Positions 1 through 12,044 of a stretch of 64,000 nucleotides of DNA are shown one piece after another. Source of the DNA: Urechis unicinctus. Lineage: Eukaryota; Annelida; Polychaeta; Xenopneusta; Urechidae. Below the pieces are notes generated by a model. It saw only the letters and a program-made list of their open reading frames with translations. It was not told the DNA's origin and made no database searches. The stretch covers positions 47,372,951 to 47,436,950 of the forward strand of contig CM067358.1 in the NCBI GenBank assembly GCA_034190875.2, written 5' to 3'. Numbering within the stretch: the first letter of the stretch is position 1; every line of letters begins with the position of its first letter. A program made the position numbers and the translations under genes.

Positions 1-442
1 TATTCACCTGTCTTTTGTTGGATGAATGCTCAACGACTCCTTGTAAAGAACGTTTCTTGGCGTTCTTGTAACGATTCATGCGGTCATGTTGCTTGTTGCC
101 ATCTTGTCTGTGTGTGAATATAGAGGGTATCCAGTCTGGTTAAAGTGGGTCCTTGTTAACCACCCCTAGAGGAACGAATTATAATGACTTATTATGTTTC
201 TAACCACAAATGGTACAAACGATACAAGGGGTATATAGAATAGCAAAATTGAAATCACAGTTGAATGGAAAGTCCTCATCGACATTACATACAGTAAAAA
301 CACATACAAACATGGCGACATGAATGATGAAGTCGTTCAAGCAGAATTAACCGTATTTACTTAAATGTCATCAAATTGGATTAAGAATAAAGTAGTGTGT
401 AACAGAAATACCCTACAACAGTGTAGAACCTACCAGTGATGA

Positions 443-625
443 AATGATGTCCACAAAAACCAAGTTCTTAGTTGGTCGCCAAAACGAACCGTCTTCGTTC
501 TGTCGATTCACAGGAATGATCCACTTTTCCCTTCTCTCCGGGTCTTTCGGAAACTTAAAGAGCGACATTCTTTCTTTCATCATGTTGTGGTTAGAACAAC
601 CGAATGCACAGCAACTTTTCGGCAT
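443..625 (-). CDS. THAP-type zinc finger protein, first coding exon (partial)
   Basis: The reading frame starts with ATG at 625-623 and opens with MPKSCCAFGCSN, the usual start of a THAP (C2CH) DNA-binding domain. It continues with a FKFPKDPERREKWI block and a W-R-PTKN block, matching the conserved FP, the W and the pre-CxxH segment of THAP domains. The first zinc pair (C5 and C10) is present. The second pair (CxxH) is missing because the exon appears to stop after the PTKN block, near 449-455, where a GT follows on the minus strand. THAP domains bind short DNA sites and occur in host transcription factors and in P-element-type transposases, so either origin is possible. No later exon was recognised in positions 1-440; the rest may lie there undetected or beyond the left edge. 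Confidence 0.65.
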
Positions 626-773
626 GTTTTTATCGACGTTAATAACCGCAAACTAAACCGATGTTGATATCGCTGAGTGAAATTAATCCAATACACATTG
701 ATTGTTTTCACTGCGCTGCGCGTTGCCAGGGTCGCCGGGAATTCTGGGTGGTGCGAGGTTCCCGGATAACCGA

Positions 774-1215
774 TCTAAAAAAATCGCGTTGCGTCGTCGT
801 TTCCAGAAAGAGTAAGACGTCTACTCAGACGTCGTGTATGGCTAACTGTAAACTGTAATGATCGGCAATAGTCGTCGTCTTTCTGAGCATGCGCAATGCA
901 CGTGATCTGAACTTGAAAACAAACATATTGCTGTGTTTCTTGACTTGAAAACAAACATATTGCTGTGTTTCTGACTTTCTACCGCTTCCCAAATTGATCG
1001 AACTATAATTATAAATAATTACCATGGATGAAATCCCCCGCCGAAAAGGAATAAAATTGTCCGTAAAACATCATTGCATTCTATAACTCCATCACTTGTG
1101 TATGTTTGGTGTTTGGTAGTTGTCTGAATCGATCTAAAAAAATCGCGTTGCGTCGTTTCCAGAAAGAGTAAGACGTCTACTCAGACGTCGTGTATGGCTA
1201 ACTGTAACTGTAAGG
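774..1215. repeat. Dispersed repeat with internal 90-bp direct duplication
   Basis: A block of about 90 bases at 774-860 is repeated almost exactly at 1128-1216, and both contain AAGACGTC and end in ATGGCTAACTGTAA. The stretch 885-1215 also matches 44018-44280 closely (shared words include ATGCGCAATGCACGTG and CCCCCGCCGAAAAGG). At 44 kb the same sequence forms the interior and right end of a mobile element with a 9-bp target duplication, so this block is an older relative of that family. No coding potential is seen. Confidence 0.7.
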
Positions 1216-1256
1216 CTGTATATATAAGCAAATATGCTCCAACTCGCAATGCAGTC

Positions 1257-1310
1257 TAGCCCTACAAGACGTCTGAGAATAAATTCATGTTACCTTTACG
1301 ACCGGAGCTA
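1257..1310 (-). mobile_element. 54-bp ultrashort mobile element (TAGC...GCTA) with 9-bp target duplication
   Basis: The 54 bases run from TAGCCCTACAAGACGTC to CGACCGGAGCTA. They are flanked on both sides by the identical 9-mer AATGCAGTC (1248-1256 and 1311-1319). The ends are short imperfect inverted repeats (TAGCCCT against TAGCTCC read from the other side). Relatives lie at 60187-60250, 45073-45122, 52219-52270, 21726-21767 and, in a long form, 43514-44280. A perfect 9-bp flank shared with a related copy elsewhere implies transposition. The transposase source is not in view; 9-bp duplications are typical of Mutator-like systems. Confidence 0.72.
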
Positions 1311-2144
1311 AATGCAGTCAAGGGATAGTTTACAAAATGTACATTTTCATATCCATAAATGTCTTATCATAAATATTACCTAGGATGGAACAACAGTCAT
1401 GCTCCTTTTAAACGGAATGAACGAAATCCAACACAATTAAGAACTGTTGTTCAGTTCAACATGACCACGACACTAATACCACGATAGGAGCCATTAGTGC
1501 GTAGCAGATTCCGCGTATAAACCACGATTTACAACCATAGGGCAGAGTATTGCTATGACGCTATAGGAGGCATGATGCTGGGATGGAACGCCGCGTTTTT
1601 GAATAATCGTGGGCTGCCTATCCCGAGAACGGGATCGTTTGTGCTAGTCCCGGCTCTCGGATGCTCATTTATCGCTCTTTATTGACTACATCAGACTACA
1701 CGAATAATGAAGAAAGTGAAAAAAATACTCCGACACAGCAAAACTTGGCAAATATATATATTGAGGAGTATTTTTATTTGATGGTACTACATTCAGAGGT
1801 CACTTAATCAACTTCAGCACTTCATCATGGAAGACTCCCGATGAGGTAAGTCGCATTTCTACTCTAGACTAAGACCCCAGTCAAGAAATAAAATCCTATG
1901 TTCCACGGCAATATGTCACACTGTGTTCCGCAAATATATTATGCTTTCGCGGAAAATTGCACCCTTTTTAGAAGTTAGCTCATCTGCTCATAAGGAACAA
2001 CAGCGACGTACAGCTCATCACAATCCGTCATAGAATAGTTTTTAATGATAACACGTTAAGAGATTACTTTACAATCTTAAATATATATTTATGGCAGTGG
2101 TATAAAAATATTTTAATGTATTTTTGCTACTCGTGTGGGTGTGC

Positions 2145-2280
2145 GGTAGTTTCGTACACCCGCGTTTCGTGCACAGGTCGTTTCGTACACCGATGGTTGT
2201 TTCGTACACAGGACTGGGAGTCGTTTCGTACACAAGACATGAACACAGGTCGTTTCGTACAAATGGGAATTGTTTCGATA
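2145..2280 (+). repeat. Left terminal repeat of the MULE (GTTTCGTACAC clusters)
   Basis: Six spaced copies of GTTTCGTACAC, or one-base variants, lie within about 120 bases. They are separated by 4-18 bases of unrelated sequence, so this is a cluster of sites rather than a simple tandem repeat. The same motif in reverse orientation marks the right end. Clusters of this kind usually serve as transposase binding sites; that role is inferred here. Confidence 0.75.
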
Positions 2281-2748
2281 ATACGCAGACGTGAACACTG
2301 AATACGATGTGTCTGCTCATATGCCTGTTATTGTTATCTTTTTCGAATTATGACATCGTAGGTCATTTTTTGCATTAATCATAAGTTATCCAGATGTTAC
2401 GTCTTACCTGGCGAGGATGGTCAACTCGGCCTTGAGTTAATCGGCCACAAATCAATTCGGCCATGCTATTAATGTGAAGAATAAAATAAATTAAATGAAA
2501 CAGCAGTAGTAATTATATAGTAGGGGATTTATTATAACAAACCTTTCAGATCTAACCGTTGGGGTTCACCATATAAAATTTAATCAATTCTAGTTAAAAT
2601 AATGAATTTATTGAATGCCAATTCATAGTACAGTAATATGAGCTTCTCAAAGATCTAGCCATTCAAAACGTACATCGTTAGTTATGTTATGCAGAAAGCA
2701 AAATAATGTGTTACTTATATATACTTGTCTATACATATACACACATAC

Positions 2749-2860
2749 CAGGGGCGCGTAGCCAGGCTTGAAGGAATATTACGCATTTACGGGGGAGAAA
2801 TCTACAGTTCAAATTGCTGTTGCGCACGTGCGTAAGTGGGTATCGCTGGCTACACCCCTG
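2749..2860. mobile_element. Small MITE with CAGGGG...CCCCTG ends
   Basis: A 112-bp segment begins CAGGGGCGCGTAGCCAGG and ends CTGGCTACACCCCTG, which are imperfect inverted repeats of about 15 bases. The flanks CACACATAC and CACACACGC are similar but not identical, so the target duplication is uncertain. It lies inside the MULE and therefore inserted later. Confidence 0.55.
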
Positions 2861-4439
2861 CACACACGCACAATCACATTAATATACGTAACCACCCACG
2901 TATACTTGCGCCAGGACCCACACGTTTAAATGACCTCTCGGGCTGTTTCTCCTTTATAAGGAACAACTTTTCTTGCATTTGCGGTAATAAGAAGGACACG
3001 CTTAATACCTTTGATATTTCTTGTGCTTTCCTGACACGAGGAAAAAGGCCAATGCGACCTGATTTAAAACTCGTCTGAGCATGGACACTCCACACTCAAT
3101 GAGGCTCTCACGACTCACTGTAGGTTCCATCACAGTACCAACTTTCACTTTCAGTTCGAGAATATATTACAAGCAAGAGTAACCTGTACAAGATCACAGC
3201 AACGTTACACATGGTGGGTTGTGAAGACGTTGAGTATATGATAACATAAGCGATTATATTGGCATAGATTTTACAGTGATTTGTCTTTATCTCGGTTACC
3301 CCTGTTGACACAGCCAATGATGGCACAATCAACGATGGCACATAAATTTCGTATTATGAAATGACCCCTTTGATCAATGAAGAACGTGGGAAACATAACG
3401 CGCCGGCACGTTCCAAGCTACCTCTCGTCAAAGTGCAGCGCGGTGGCGGTAGCTTATACTCCAACATGGCGGCACCGGACCGTGTGACGTCACATGGGAA
3501 GACAATGTGGTCCATTTGAATTTTTCGAGTCAATGTCGAGGTCGCATGCTCGTTACGTGACCTAGCATCCAGCCCCACTACGCACGGGTTGTTCGCTTGA
3601 TTGCCTTCACAGCTGCAACAATTCCCCCTCCCGCATCCCCCTAATTAATGTTTGAATCACAATACATTGCATATCTTAAACGTGTATATACTATTATGTT
3701 GTTTGATACTATATGCATCACGTATTAATTGTATATAGAGTAGGGGGAAATACCTACTTCGGCATCACAGCCGTCCAATGTGCCCTGCCTAAACTGCCCA
3801 AAACACTCGTTAAAGTTTTTCTATGATTATGCAGTAGTCAATAAAAAAACTTTCAAATGCTGTTAATCAATGATGAGATACAGTATTGTGACATCATATT
3901 TGCTCATGCTAAAATTGCAAAATGTGAAAATGGTATAATGTGAACTTGTCGAAGAAGACAAAACGCGTCGCGATTGTGTAATATAGCCTGGTCATATTCA
4001 GTTGCCGTATTTAACGGGGGAGGGATGTGTTTAAATTCCCTATTTTGGTTCCACTGAGACAAGGATGGAGCAGGGTGGTCTACTTGCTGTTTTGACTTTA
4101 AGCATTACATTCGTCGTGGAGTTTGTTAGTCATGTTTTGCCACAGTTTTCGAAGTTGAAATACGGGTCACTACCACTGCTCAATTGGGCACATTTCTGAT
4201 ATTTCTTGGCATGTATAAACGATGCATGATTTTTTTGTCAGCGAAACAAAACCAGTGCGTATTTACGGAGGTGTCACGTTTTATCAACGTTCGCTTGTGA
4301 ATTGTGTGCGTCCTGTCTGACCGTTGTACAAACTGATGAAGTACTCGGCGCGTACTTAACAGTTTCTTCAACCAGTCCCTCGCAACCAACACGACATAAT
4401 GTAGTGCTTTAAAGTATTGTAACACACAAACAAGAAGCG

Positions 4440-4595
4440 CGGCTATCTATGAAGCTTGCGTCAATGACACGCGCACCGAAACGTCGCGCGCTGCCAGCAA
4501 TAACGCGCGAGCGCTGTCCACAATGGCGCGCGCAGATCGGAGTTCCTCATATAACGTCCCGTTAAATTCAGACCATCAGTTTACTTTTCTCTGCT
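4440..4595 (+). promoter_or_regulatory. CpG-rich leader upstream of MULE transposase
   Basis: About 120 bases immediately before the transposase ATG are packed with CGCG-type words in an otherwise AT-rich element. The position fits a promoter or leader. No TATA box is obvious, and the role is inferred from position and composition only. Confidence 0.35.
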
Positions 4596-6444
4596 ATGAT
4601 GGAATCCAGTCGTTGCAGCGGATGCAGTCAGAAAGTGAGGTCTCGCCAAGAAGGTCTACTCTGTGATACATGTCATATATGGAGACACAGAACATGCGGC
4701 AGTGGTATCTCAAGATCTCAGTACAGAGCATGGATGAAAATGCAGAGGGATGGTTCAGTCATACCAGCGTGGCTGTGCCCCGTATGCTTACGCAACCAGC
4801 CACAAGAGGAAGACGGGCAGACTCCCAGCCATTTTCTTTCTTCATCAGTGGACGATAGCAATGATACCAGACAGCATAACTCACCCAATATGTCATCAAT
4901 CAATCCCAGTGGCGATATACCTACAGTGGATCAGTCATTCACTGTGGACACGTCAATTGAATCAGTCTTGGCAATTGTGGAGAGGTCGATTCAGACACAA
5001 CCTGTTGCTGACGATCAACCTGAAACCCAGCCACTACAATGGGAAGTTGTTGCCTCTGGTACGAAACGAAGGAAACCAAGACTACACAACAATGACGACT
5101 ACACTTACACAGTGCGCAAAACAACAGACACGGCTACATATTGGTGGTGTAGTATTCGCCAAAAAGAGAACAGATGCCCAGCAACCGTGGTACAGCGTGG
5201 TACATGTTTCACTCCAGGCACAGCATCTCACAACCATCATGGTAATCCAGGAAGCTTGATGGCAACCAAGGTCAACGCTCAAGTGAAACAAAGGTGCATC
5301 GAGGAGGTATTCACCTCAGCTAAGGCGATTGCAGAAGAAATGAGAGCCTACACGACACTTAGCCCTTCTGTTCACTGTCTTCCTCGACTAGACTATGTAG
5401 CGAGGAATGGAAACCGAGCCCGCCAGAACACAAGGCCTCATCATCCTAATGAACTCGACTTTGATCTGGCAACTGATGGAGTACCTGACAATTTTATCCG
5501 CGCTGACATCAAGATGACTAACGACGGAAAAGTGACAGCTCGTCACATAATCATGGCCACAGACCAGCAACTTCAGCTACTTGCAGATGCCAAGCAATGG
5601 TATGTTGATGCAACTTTTAAAGTTGTTCGATCGCCATTTCAGCAACTTCTCTCAATTCACGCATTTCTACGGTCTGGTGACTGCATCAAACAAGTACCTC
5701 TAGCTTTTGCGCTAATGAGTCGCAGACAGGAAAGAGATTACACAGAGGTGTTTAATGCATTAAAGAACATTCATTCTGCCATGTGAACCAGAGGTTCAAG
5801 AAGAAGTGCTTGACTTTGAAACTGCGCTGTGGAACTCCATTCGCGAAGTCTTCAATGTGCACCTTCACGGTTGCACTTTCCATTGGGCTTAGGCCATATG
5901 GAGGAAGGTCCAGTCATTAGGTCTGGCCACAGCATACATGGAGCAAGGAGCCACGTACAGCTTGATCAGAAAGCTATTGTCCTTGACTTATCTGCCAAAG
6001 AGGCACATCGTAGAAGCCTTCAATTGTCTCAAGGCTGAAGCTGCAACCTCCACGCAGCTTTCAGCTCTGTTCCAATACTTTGAAGCCACTTGGATAAATG
6101 CAAGGACATGGACAGTCAGCAACTGGTGCAGTTTCAGAAGAGCTGTGAGAACAAATAATGACCTTGAAGGCTGGCATACTCGCCTTAATCTTCGAGCAAT
6201 GAAGGACAACGTTTCGCTCTATCTACTCATTCCTCTCCTCCACAAGGAAGCACTGACCGTCAGTCTTCAGCACCAAGTTGTTAGAGAACACAAACTGACA
6301 TCGTGCAAAAGAAAAGCTAGTCGTGATCAGCAGACCCGCCTGTTCCAGCTGTGGGAAGAATATGAGGCAAAGAAGCATTCCACTTCCTCATTCTTGAAAG
6401 TTTGCCAGTGTGTTGTGCCTGCACCAGTCGTACCTCTGCACTAG
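4596..6444 (+). pseudogene. MULE transposase with PHD-like and FLYWCH zinc fingers, disrupted
   Basis: The frame opens at ATG 4596. Residues about 7-65 form a Cys/His PHD-like finger (CSGC, CDTCHIWRH, WLCPVC). Residues about 165-215 form a FLYWCH finger (YWWCSIRQKENRCPA and a HNHH pair). From about residue 335 comes the MULE DDE domain, with the first catalytic aspartate in WYVDATFK. Near 5770 the frame shifts by one, and the protein continues in the +1 frame with the second acidic motif (VLDFETALW) and the GCTFHW block. At 5890-5892 a TAG stands where relatives have Gln before the AIWRK block. The C-terminal part (YFEATW, NNDLEGWH) stays open to the stop at 6442-6444. The full protein would catalyse cut-and-paste transposition; two lesions make this copy inactive. 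Its place between the GTTTCGTACAC ends identifies it as the element's own transposase. Confidence 0.85.
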
Positions 6445-7225
6445 TAGTTAAGTGTTTCATTTTCAGTAGTTAAGTGTTTCATGTGCATGGATACATGTTT
6501 AATTTGTATGTGTGACTTTCTTTGTGTTATTACGTTTGTATATGTGACTTTAGTTTTTGTTGTTTAGTTTTTGGCGAACAACAAGTCTGTTTGCTGTATT
6601 CTGGGTGAAATGTGAAACTGTTTTCTACATGTTTTCGAGTTCAATAAATCTGATCAACATTTTGTGTACTAGCTCATTTCAACATCTATCGATGGCCAAT
6701 TAGAACTGGATATTACGGCCATTGCAATATTCATTAAATTTCGCTCTGTCGGTTTCCATTTGAGAATTCCTATGAGGAACAGGGCGGTACCACATCGGGA
6801 TACAGCAACATGCTTAAATAATTTACATCCACATAATTACAGACAAAAACAGGTAACTTTTGTTTTTTGCCGACATTATTTTCTTGACGAACAATTGTAA
6901 ATAAAACAAACATGCTACATTAGCGACTGACAAATTCGTCCACATTAATTATGACCATATTGACGACTGAACAAACATATTTTTTACCCTTTCAATTTCT
7001 TTAATTATAAATATTTACATTTATGTACACAAAACTCACTGTTGCGGGTACCCATTAGATTAATAGATGCTCTAGTCTACACAAGCCATAACATTTTTTC
7101 AAGCCAACTCTTAATAAAACTTTGTGAAAATAAATAATAAAACACGATACCAGATATTTTATATTTAGAAGTATATTACATAGTTACTTCACTAAGCATT
7201 ACATACGGAACAACTGCTTTTGATA

Positions 7226-7291
7226 TTGCGTGTACGAAACAACCGTAAGTAGTGTGTACGAAACAACCTGTGTACGAAACTACCTGTAATC
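7226..7291 (-). repeat. Right terminal repeat of the MULE
   Basis: Three copies of GTGTACGAAAC (7230-7240, 7254-7264, 7270-7280) are the reverse complement of the left-end motif. The outer edge CTACCTGTAATC pairs imperfectly with the left edge and abuts the CTCGTGTG target duplication. Confidence 0.75.
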
Positions 7292-7402
7292 CTCGTGTGT
7301 ATCATTTAAAGCCATTCTGACTTTGTGAAGAAAACTAAAAATATGCCTACAACCAAAGTTGCCTGACTCTTCCCTGACCACAATCTATGTCTGCCTTTAA
7401 CC

Positions 7403-7692
7403 CCCGGGGGGGGGGGGGGGGGGCACTTGGCCTTATTCTGGATAGGGGTGTGCCGCGGGACCTCGAAAACCCGTACCCGTCGTACAAGGTCAAAATGGCC
7501 AAAAGCATACCCCGTCGTACAAGGTATTATGCGAATGTATAACCCCTCGTACAGATTGAAGCTCAAAAACATACCCCGTCGTACAAGTATGAGGCCAAAA
7601 AACCCGTCGTACAAGTCAAGAGGCCGAAAAAACATACCCCGTTGCGCGGCACATATGTACTACCTCTATACCATTAAGTGCCCCCCCCCGGG
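7403..7692. mobile_element. hAT-type MITE, 290 bp, G-tract ends
   Basis: The element starts CCCGGGGG... followed by GCACTTG and ends AAGTGCCCCCCCCCGGG, so its ends are inverted repeats built on a G/C run plus CACTT. The flanks are an identical 8-mer, CTTTAACC (7395-7402 and 7693-7700). An 8-bp duplication is the hallmark of hAT insertions. The interior holds five copies of the word CCCGTCGTACAAG or close variants. A second copy with its own 8-bp duplication is at 43798-44011, and fragments are at 25770-25840, 30972-31165 and, split, 43481-44360. No coding capacity. Confidence 0.85.
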
Positions 7693-7739
7693 CTTTAACC
7701 ACAACTCAAATTAATAACTTGACTTATCTCAAGCTATTT

Positions 7740-9925
7740 GGCAGCATTGTGTGCCTTACATCATCCTTGTAGTAATTTGCACCACATTGTTTAACCTTTG
7801 GCTAGCTAACCAGCGGAAATACTGTAAATATTTAGCATATTGGTCATGTGTATGCCATGGAGATAGGAGGATAATGGGGCATGCGTATTGGGTGAGGCAT
7901 TTACTCACTTTAAGTAACTGTATATGTCCACATATATATGATATACGCATCTTACTCGACGTACTGTTTTGTTTTGGGTATAGGGGTAAATCTACCAGTG
8001 GTTTAATCTATCAGCGCCCACGGCAACACATCATAATGTTGCTGGGGACTGTTTTGTTTACACACCAGGTGGCAGTCTCGAAAAAAAGACACACTGGCTG
8101 AGCTCACTGGCTTTAAACATCATGTTAATAACCCCTTTGAGAACGATTTTGACTATCTGTTTAATTTCAATGCGGTACTTGTTGTTGTTGTTGTTGTTGT
8201 TGCATCAAGCGTCATATGGTTTTCAGCAACTATATACTATGTACGACGGATTTAAAAATGAAACAAAGCCGTTACAAAACTAAAATATTTTTACTGCGAA
8301 TACTGAAGATTCAAGCAGCCAGTATCTGATAAATACTGAGCCGCCTATGCAGAGTTTGTATAAGGTACGCATGCCACGATGAGATCTTAAAGTGCCCATC
8401 GAATTCGACCAAGCGCCCCTCGGCGCGCTCGCTGATATAACTGCATCTCTCACTCGAGGTGGGATGGAGTTGAGAGGGATCACCCTAGAGTAAATTACAG
8501 CGAGCTGATCTACTAAGAACATCTAAAGATCGAGACGACGTGTCTTGCTTTGCTCCTACCCTATGACCTTACTCCTTCCCCTGTGTTACAAACGGAATAG
8601 ACGGAGTAATATTGTGTAGATCGTCTGCAGCTTACGAGTCACAGCTTAAAAAAACTTACTACTTACTATGTCTTTGGAAAAGTAGTCAGTATCATTTGGA
8701 AAAAATGTCATGGCTAATTTTCCCTGAAGCTGAATAATTCCTTCGAATCACTGTATGTATCCTCAAGTATGCACGTCGCATCACTATTTGTATCCTCGAA
8801 TAATCACATTGGCTTCCTTTCTTTACGCATTGAAGAACCGACTATGAACCGTCTTATGTGTCACGAGGCGCTTGTCGCGGCGGGAACCACTACTCGTGCG
8901 GAAGGGCTTCCCGCCGTTGATTCTCCCTATGTGTGGGTATTGCATGGTTTACCTTTTACCCCCTCCCTTATCTTGACTCAATTCACGGTTGCGAATCTTA
9001 TCAGGTTACGGATGTGAAGTTGTCGTAGAGCCTTTGATCGCTCGGTGGGGGACGCATCGCGTGTTTGTAGTGCGTAGGTTTGGGGTTGTAGTCGTACTAA
9101 TGGCCTTGATAAGTAAATAACAGGATCAGCGGTACCAAGGTCTTAGCCAGGATTCCTTAACTGTCCGTCCTACCCTTGCTAACCCAACCCAACCCAACCG
9201 TCCCGTCTACACCCCTACCCGCAAACGGCCCACCACTGGAAATGTGTTAAATTCTTATTGGATTGCTCATCAACTGCAAGCTGCACAAGTTTTAGTGCAA
9301 TGTTTTAGTTGTGAAACTGGTGCTTTCTTGTATTGTATAATCTTAGCCTTTTCTGGAACTCAAATGCAGGGTTAGTTTCAATAGCTGACAAGCTATATCC
9401 CAAAAATTATGTTGGGAAATTTTTGGATCGGGCAATAATATAAACTGCAGTGCTGTACAAGAAAGTTCCCGACGTGAGAGTCCGCATGACGTTTACTTGC
9501 GCGATCGCAGTAATATTCTGCGTTGCATGAAAAAAGTTAGACCAAGACGTAGGTTTGTGAAAAATGTAACTAACTTAAAGAAAGTGTTTTTCTCTAAGAT
9601 ATACAATACAGCCCGCCGTATTTTAAAATCACTCGTCCAATAGGACCTGTGACGTCACATCGCAGGTGACTGTCCAAGCTGTCTCCTTAACACCTTTCTC
9701 CTCGACGCATGTAGCATTCTAGTCATGTCACATATATAGGCAATATCTCGGTGACTCAAATATCAAACTAACATGGTTATTTAGAAAATCACAGAGGTTA
9801 TAAGTTATGGATGATCCACCAGCTAGAAACAATTTTAAGGACAAGATGCTAGGCGTCGCAAGCCTTATTAGTCTTTTCCAACTGTTGGAGCCAGTTGGCA
9901 GACATATCACCCAAGTATTAGCCAG
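7740..9925. other. Gene-poor stretch, nothing recognised
   Basis: Only a (TTG)n microsatellite at 8179-8202 stands out. Short open frames here show no family resemblance and no convincing exon borders. A 40-codon open start at 9807 (MDDPPARNNF...) has no recognisable family. Confidence 0.5.
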
Positions 9926-9928
9926 TAT

Positions 9929-10063
9929 TTTTTTATTTTTTTTTTTTTTTTTTTTTTTATTAATTTTATATTTCCTCAGTCAAGGTTTTTCGGGCTTTTC
10001 TCCGGAACGGTTAAACATGGAAAATATTTGGGGATATGTATATATATGTATTTATACATATCG

Positions 10064-10099
<36 letters not shown>

Positions 10100-10135
10100 G
10101 TCTTCCAACTGACCAGATTTTTTTTTTTTTTTTCT
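9929..10135. repeat. Poly-T and TA microsatellites with a partial repeat copy
   Basis: A T run (9929-9958), a TA run (about 10064-10095) and another T run (about 10119-10133) surround a short partial copy of the 10.1-kb dispersed repeat (9974-10030, sharing CAAGGTTTTTCGGGCTTTTC). This suggests two successive insertions of the same family. Confidence 0.7.
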
Positions 10136-10840
10136 CCAGTCAATTTGCTATTCTCCGGGTACGGTTAAAACATATCAACGAAATTTTGGGGAATGATAGA
10201 TCAAGTTGGACACAACTGGCGATCCAATTTGACGCGCATGCGCAGTGTTGGAGGCTTATGGGATTTTTCGTCGATTTTTTCCCCCATTTTCTGTAACTAT
10301 CTCCTCCATAACTACTGCGGTTACGAACATATGAGTTATATGGTTGTAACAAGCAATTATCGTAGCATGGAATAGGCGAAAAAAATACTTGTTTTTACCT
10401 TTTGTACTTTGTATAATGACATATATTTTAGAGTACCTATCGCGATTTTTGCTACGAGTTCTCTCCTCGCTGATATCTCTGAAACGGCTGTATTTACGGA
10501 CATGAAATTTTGTCAGTATTTAGAACTTGGCCTCGTGATAATGATTGTAACAGTATTTTTAGCATTCACAGTAACAAAAAACAGTAAAAAGGACGATTAT
10601 TTTCAAGGTTTTCTACTGCAGCAGCTTAGTGGCAGGCTAAAGCAGTTCGTGTTTAAGTAGGCCAAATCTTACGTAATCGACCAAAGGCCTTGGCTGGGTT
10701 TGCATTGACTTGGGTAGGGGGTCATGTCAAAACAGGCCAAACCTTACGTAATCAATCAGCGGCAGCATTCATCGCTTTCGCCGTGTATTGACTTGGTTTA
10801 GGGGTCATGTCAAAACATCTAAGCGGCAGCAGCTTGTGAT
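10098..10840 (+). repeat. Dispersed repeat, copy A (second copy at 63.2 kb)
   Basis: About 740 bases match 63221-64000 almost base for base apart from small indels. Both begin with TATGTCTTCCAAC, then a T run, then CTCCAGTCAA. Shared landmarks are GACGCGCATGCGCAGTG, TCGATTTTTTCCCCCATT and GGGGGTCATGTCAAAACA. No protein frame is conserved between the copies, so it looks non-coding and non-autonomous. A decayed third piece lies at 12179-12330. The right boundary is unclear and may extend to about 10870. Confidence 0.8.
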
Positions 10841-10964
10841 CTATATAATTTAGTGCGCGATACCAGCTATTATCGGTCCAATATACTGTCTTTATGTCTC
10901 AGCGACAGTGTGCACTGGATGTCCCGGTGCAATCAAAGCGGGTATATATACGCAAACACGCATA

Positions 10965-10980
10965 AACGCACATATATATA

Positions 10981-11056
<76 letters not shown>

Positions 11057-11875
11057 AACGTATGTATATACACACGGTTTCCGATGCCAAGCTTCCGAGC
11101 GCCGACAGCTATCTATAAATAGCATATATATGTGAAATATTTATGACGAAACATATACGTATATATATATAGGCCAAATATACATAGAGTACACAGACAT
11201 AGATTAATATATATACTATATATATATATATATCGTTATATATATATACTTTGCATTATGTCCGTGCAACACATATATACGGAATATATACACATATATA
11301 TATGTATACATACATATATATACACATATATAGATATATATATATATACATATATATATATTACATACATTATATAGATATCATATATATCATATATATA
11401 TATACATATATATATAATACATACGTACACATATATTACACATTATATATGTAATATATAATTAATACAGATATATATCTCCTCAGCCCACATCAGGTAT
11501 ATAGATACATGTATATATATATATATATATTATACATATATATATATTTATATTATATATATAGATATATATCTCTATCTATATCTATATATATCTCTTA
11601 ATATATATATATATATTATATATATTGTCTATATATTTTTTTAGGATACTATTGTATTGTGGTCGATCGTGCCCAGTATTGCTGGTCGTGCTTTGTCGTT
11701 GGAAGTTGGCATGTGCCAACTAAGTAGGCCAAACATACGTTTGTGTTTATATACGTATATAATATAATTCATAAGAAGTATATAACCTTATATATATATC
11801 GACCAGTATACGTATTTACATATATATGTGTGTGTTATACATATATACATCGAATATATATATATATATATTATA
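10965..11875. repeat. TA-rich microsatellite block
   Basis: A pure TA run at about 10984-11054 is followed by 800 bases of mixed TA/TATACA repeats. Open frames of the IYIYIY type here are artefacts of the repeat. A small hairpin (AGTTGGCA-TG-TGCCAACT) lies at about 11704-11721. Confidence 0.9.
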
Positions 11876-12044
11876 TAGCAACTAAGGTATGTACAGACTA
11901 CAATTGAGTAAATTACTCTAAACTGGTCACTGCTACGGAGCACATCCTCAAAGGATCTTTTACATCCCTTTTCAAACTTTTGTGACCACCATTTGTACGT
12001 GATCACTCCGAGTCACGAGTCACGTGGGTGTGTGTGTGGTTGTC

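Larger units (their letters stand above)
2138..7291 (+). mobile_element. Mutator-like DNA transposon (MULE), 5.15 kb
   Basis: The element is bounded by the 8-mer CTCGTGTG at 2130-2137 and again at 7292-7299; a ninth base differs (G/T). Both ends carry the motif GTTTCGTACAC in inverted orientation. The left end has copies at 2149, 2164 (one change), 2180, 2199, 2223 and a partial at 2252. The right end has reverse copies at 7230-7240, 7254-7264 and 7270-7280. The outermost shared bases are GGTAGTTTCGTACAC. A MULE transposase reading frame (4596-6444) lies inside on the plus strand, and 8-9-bp target duplications are expected for this superfamily. The transposase is broken, so this copy is probably non-autonomous now. 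Confidence 0.82.

Noticed and set aside
10036..11454. Frames encoding IYIYIY repeats
   Set aside because: They are translations of TA microsatellites.
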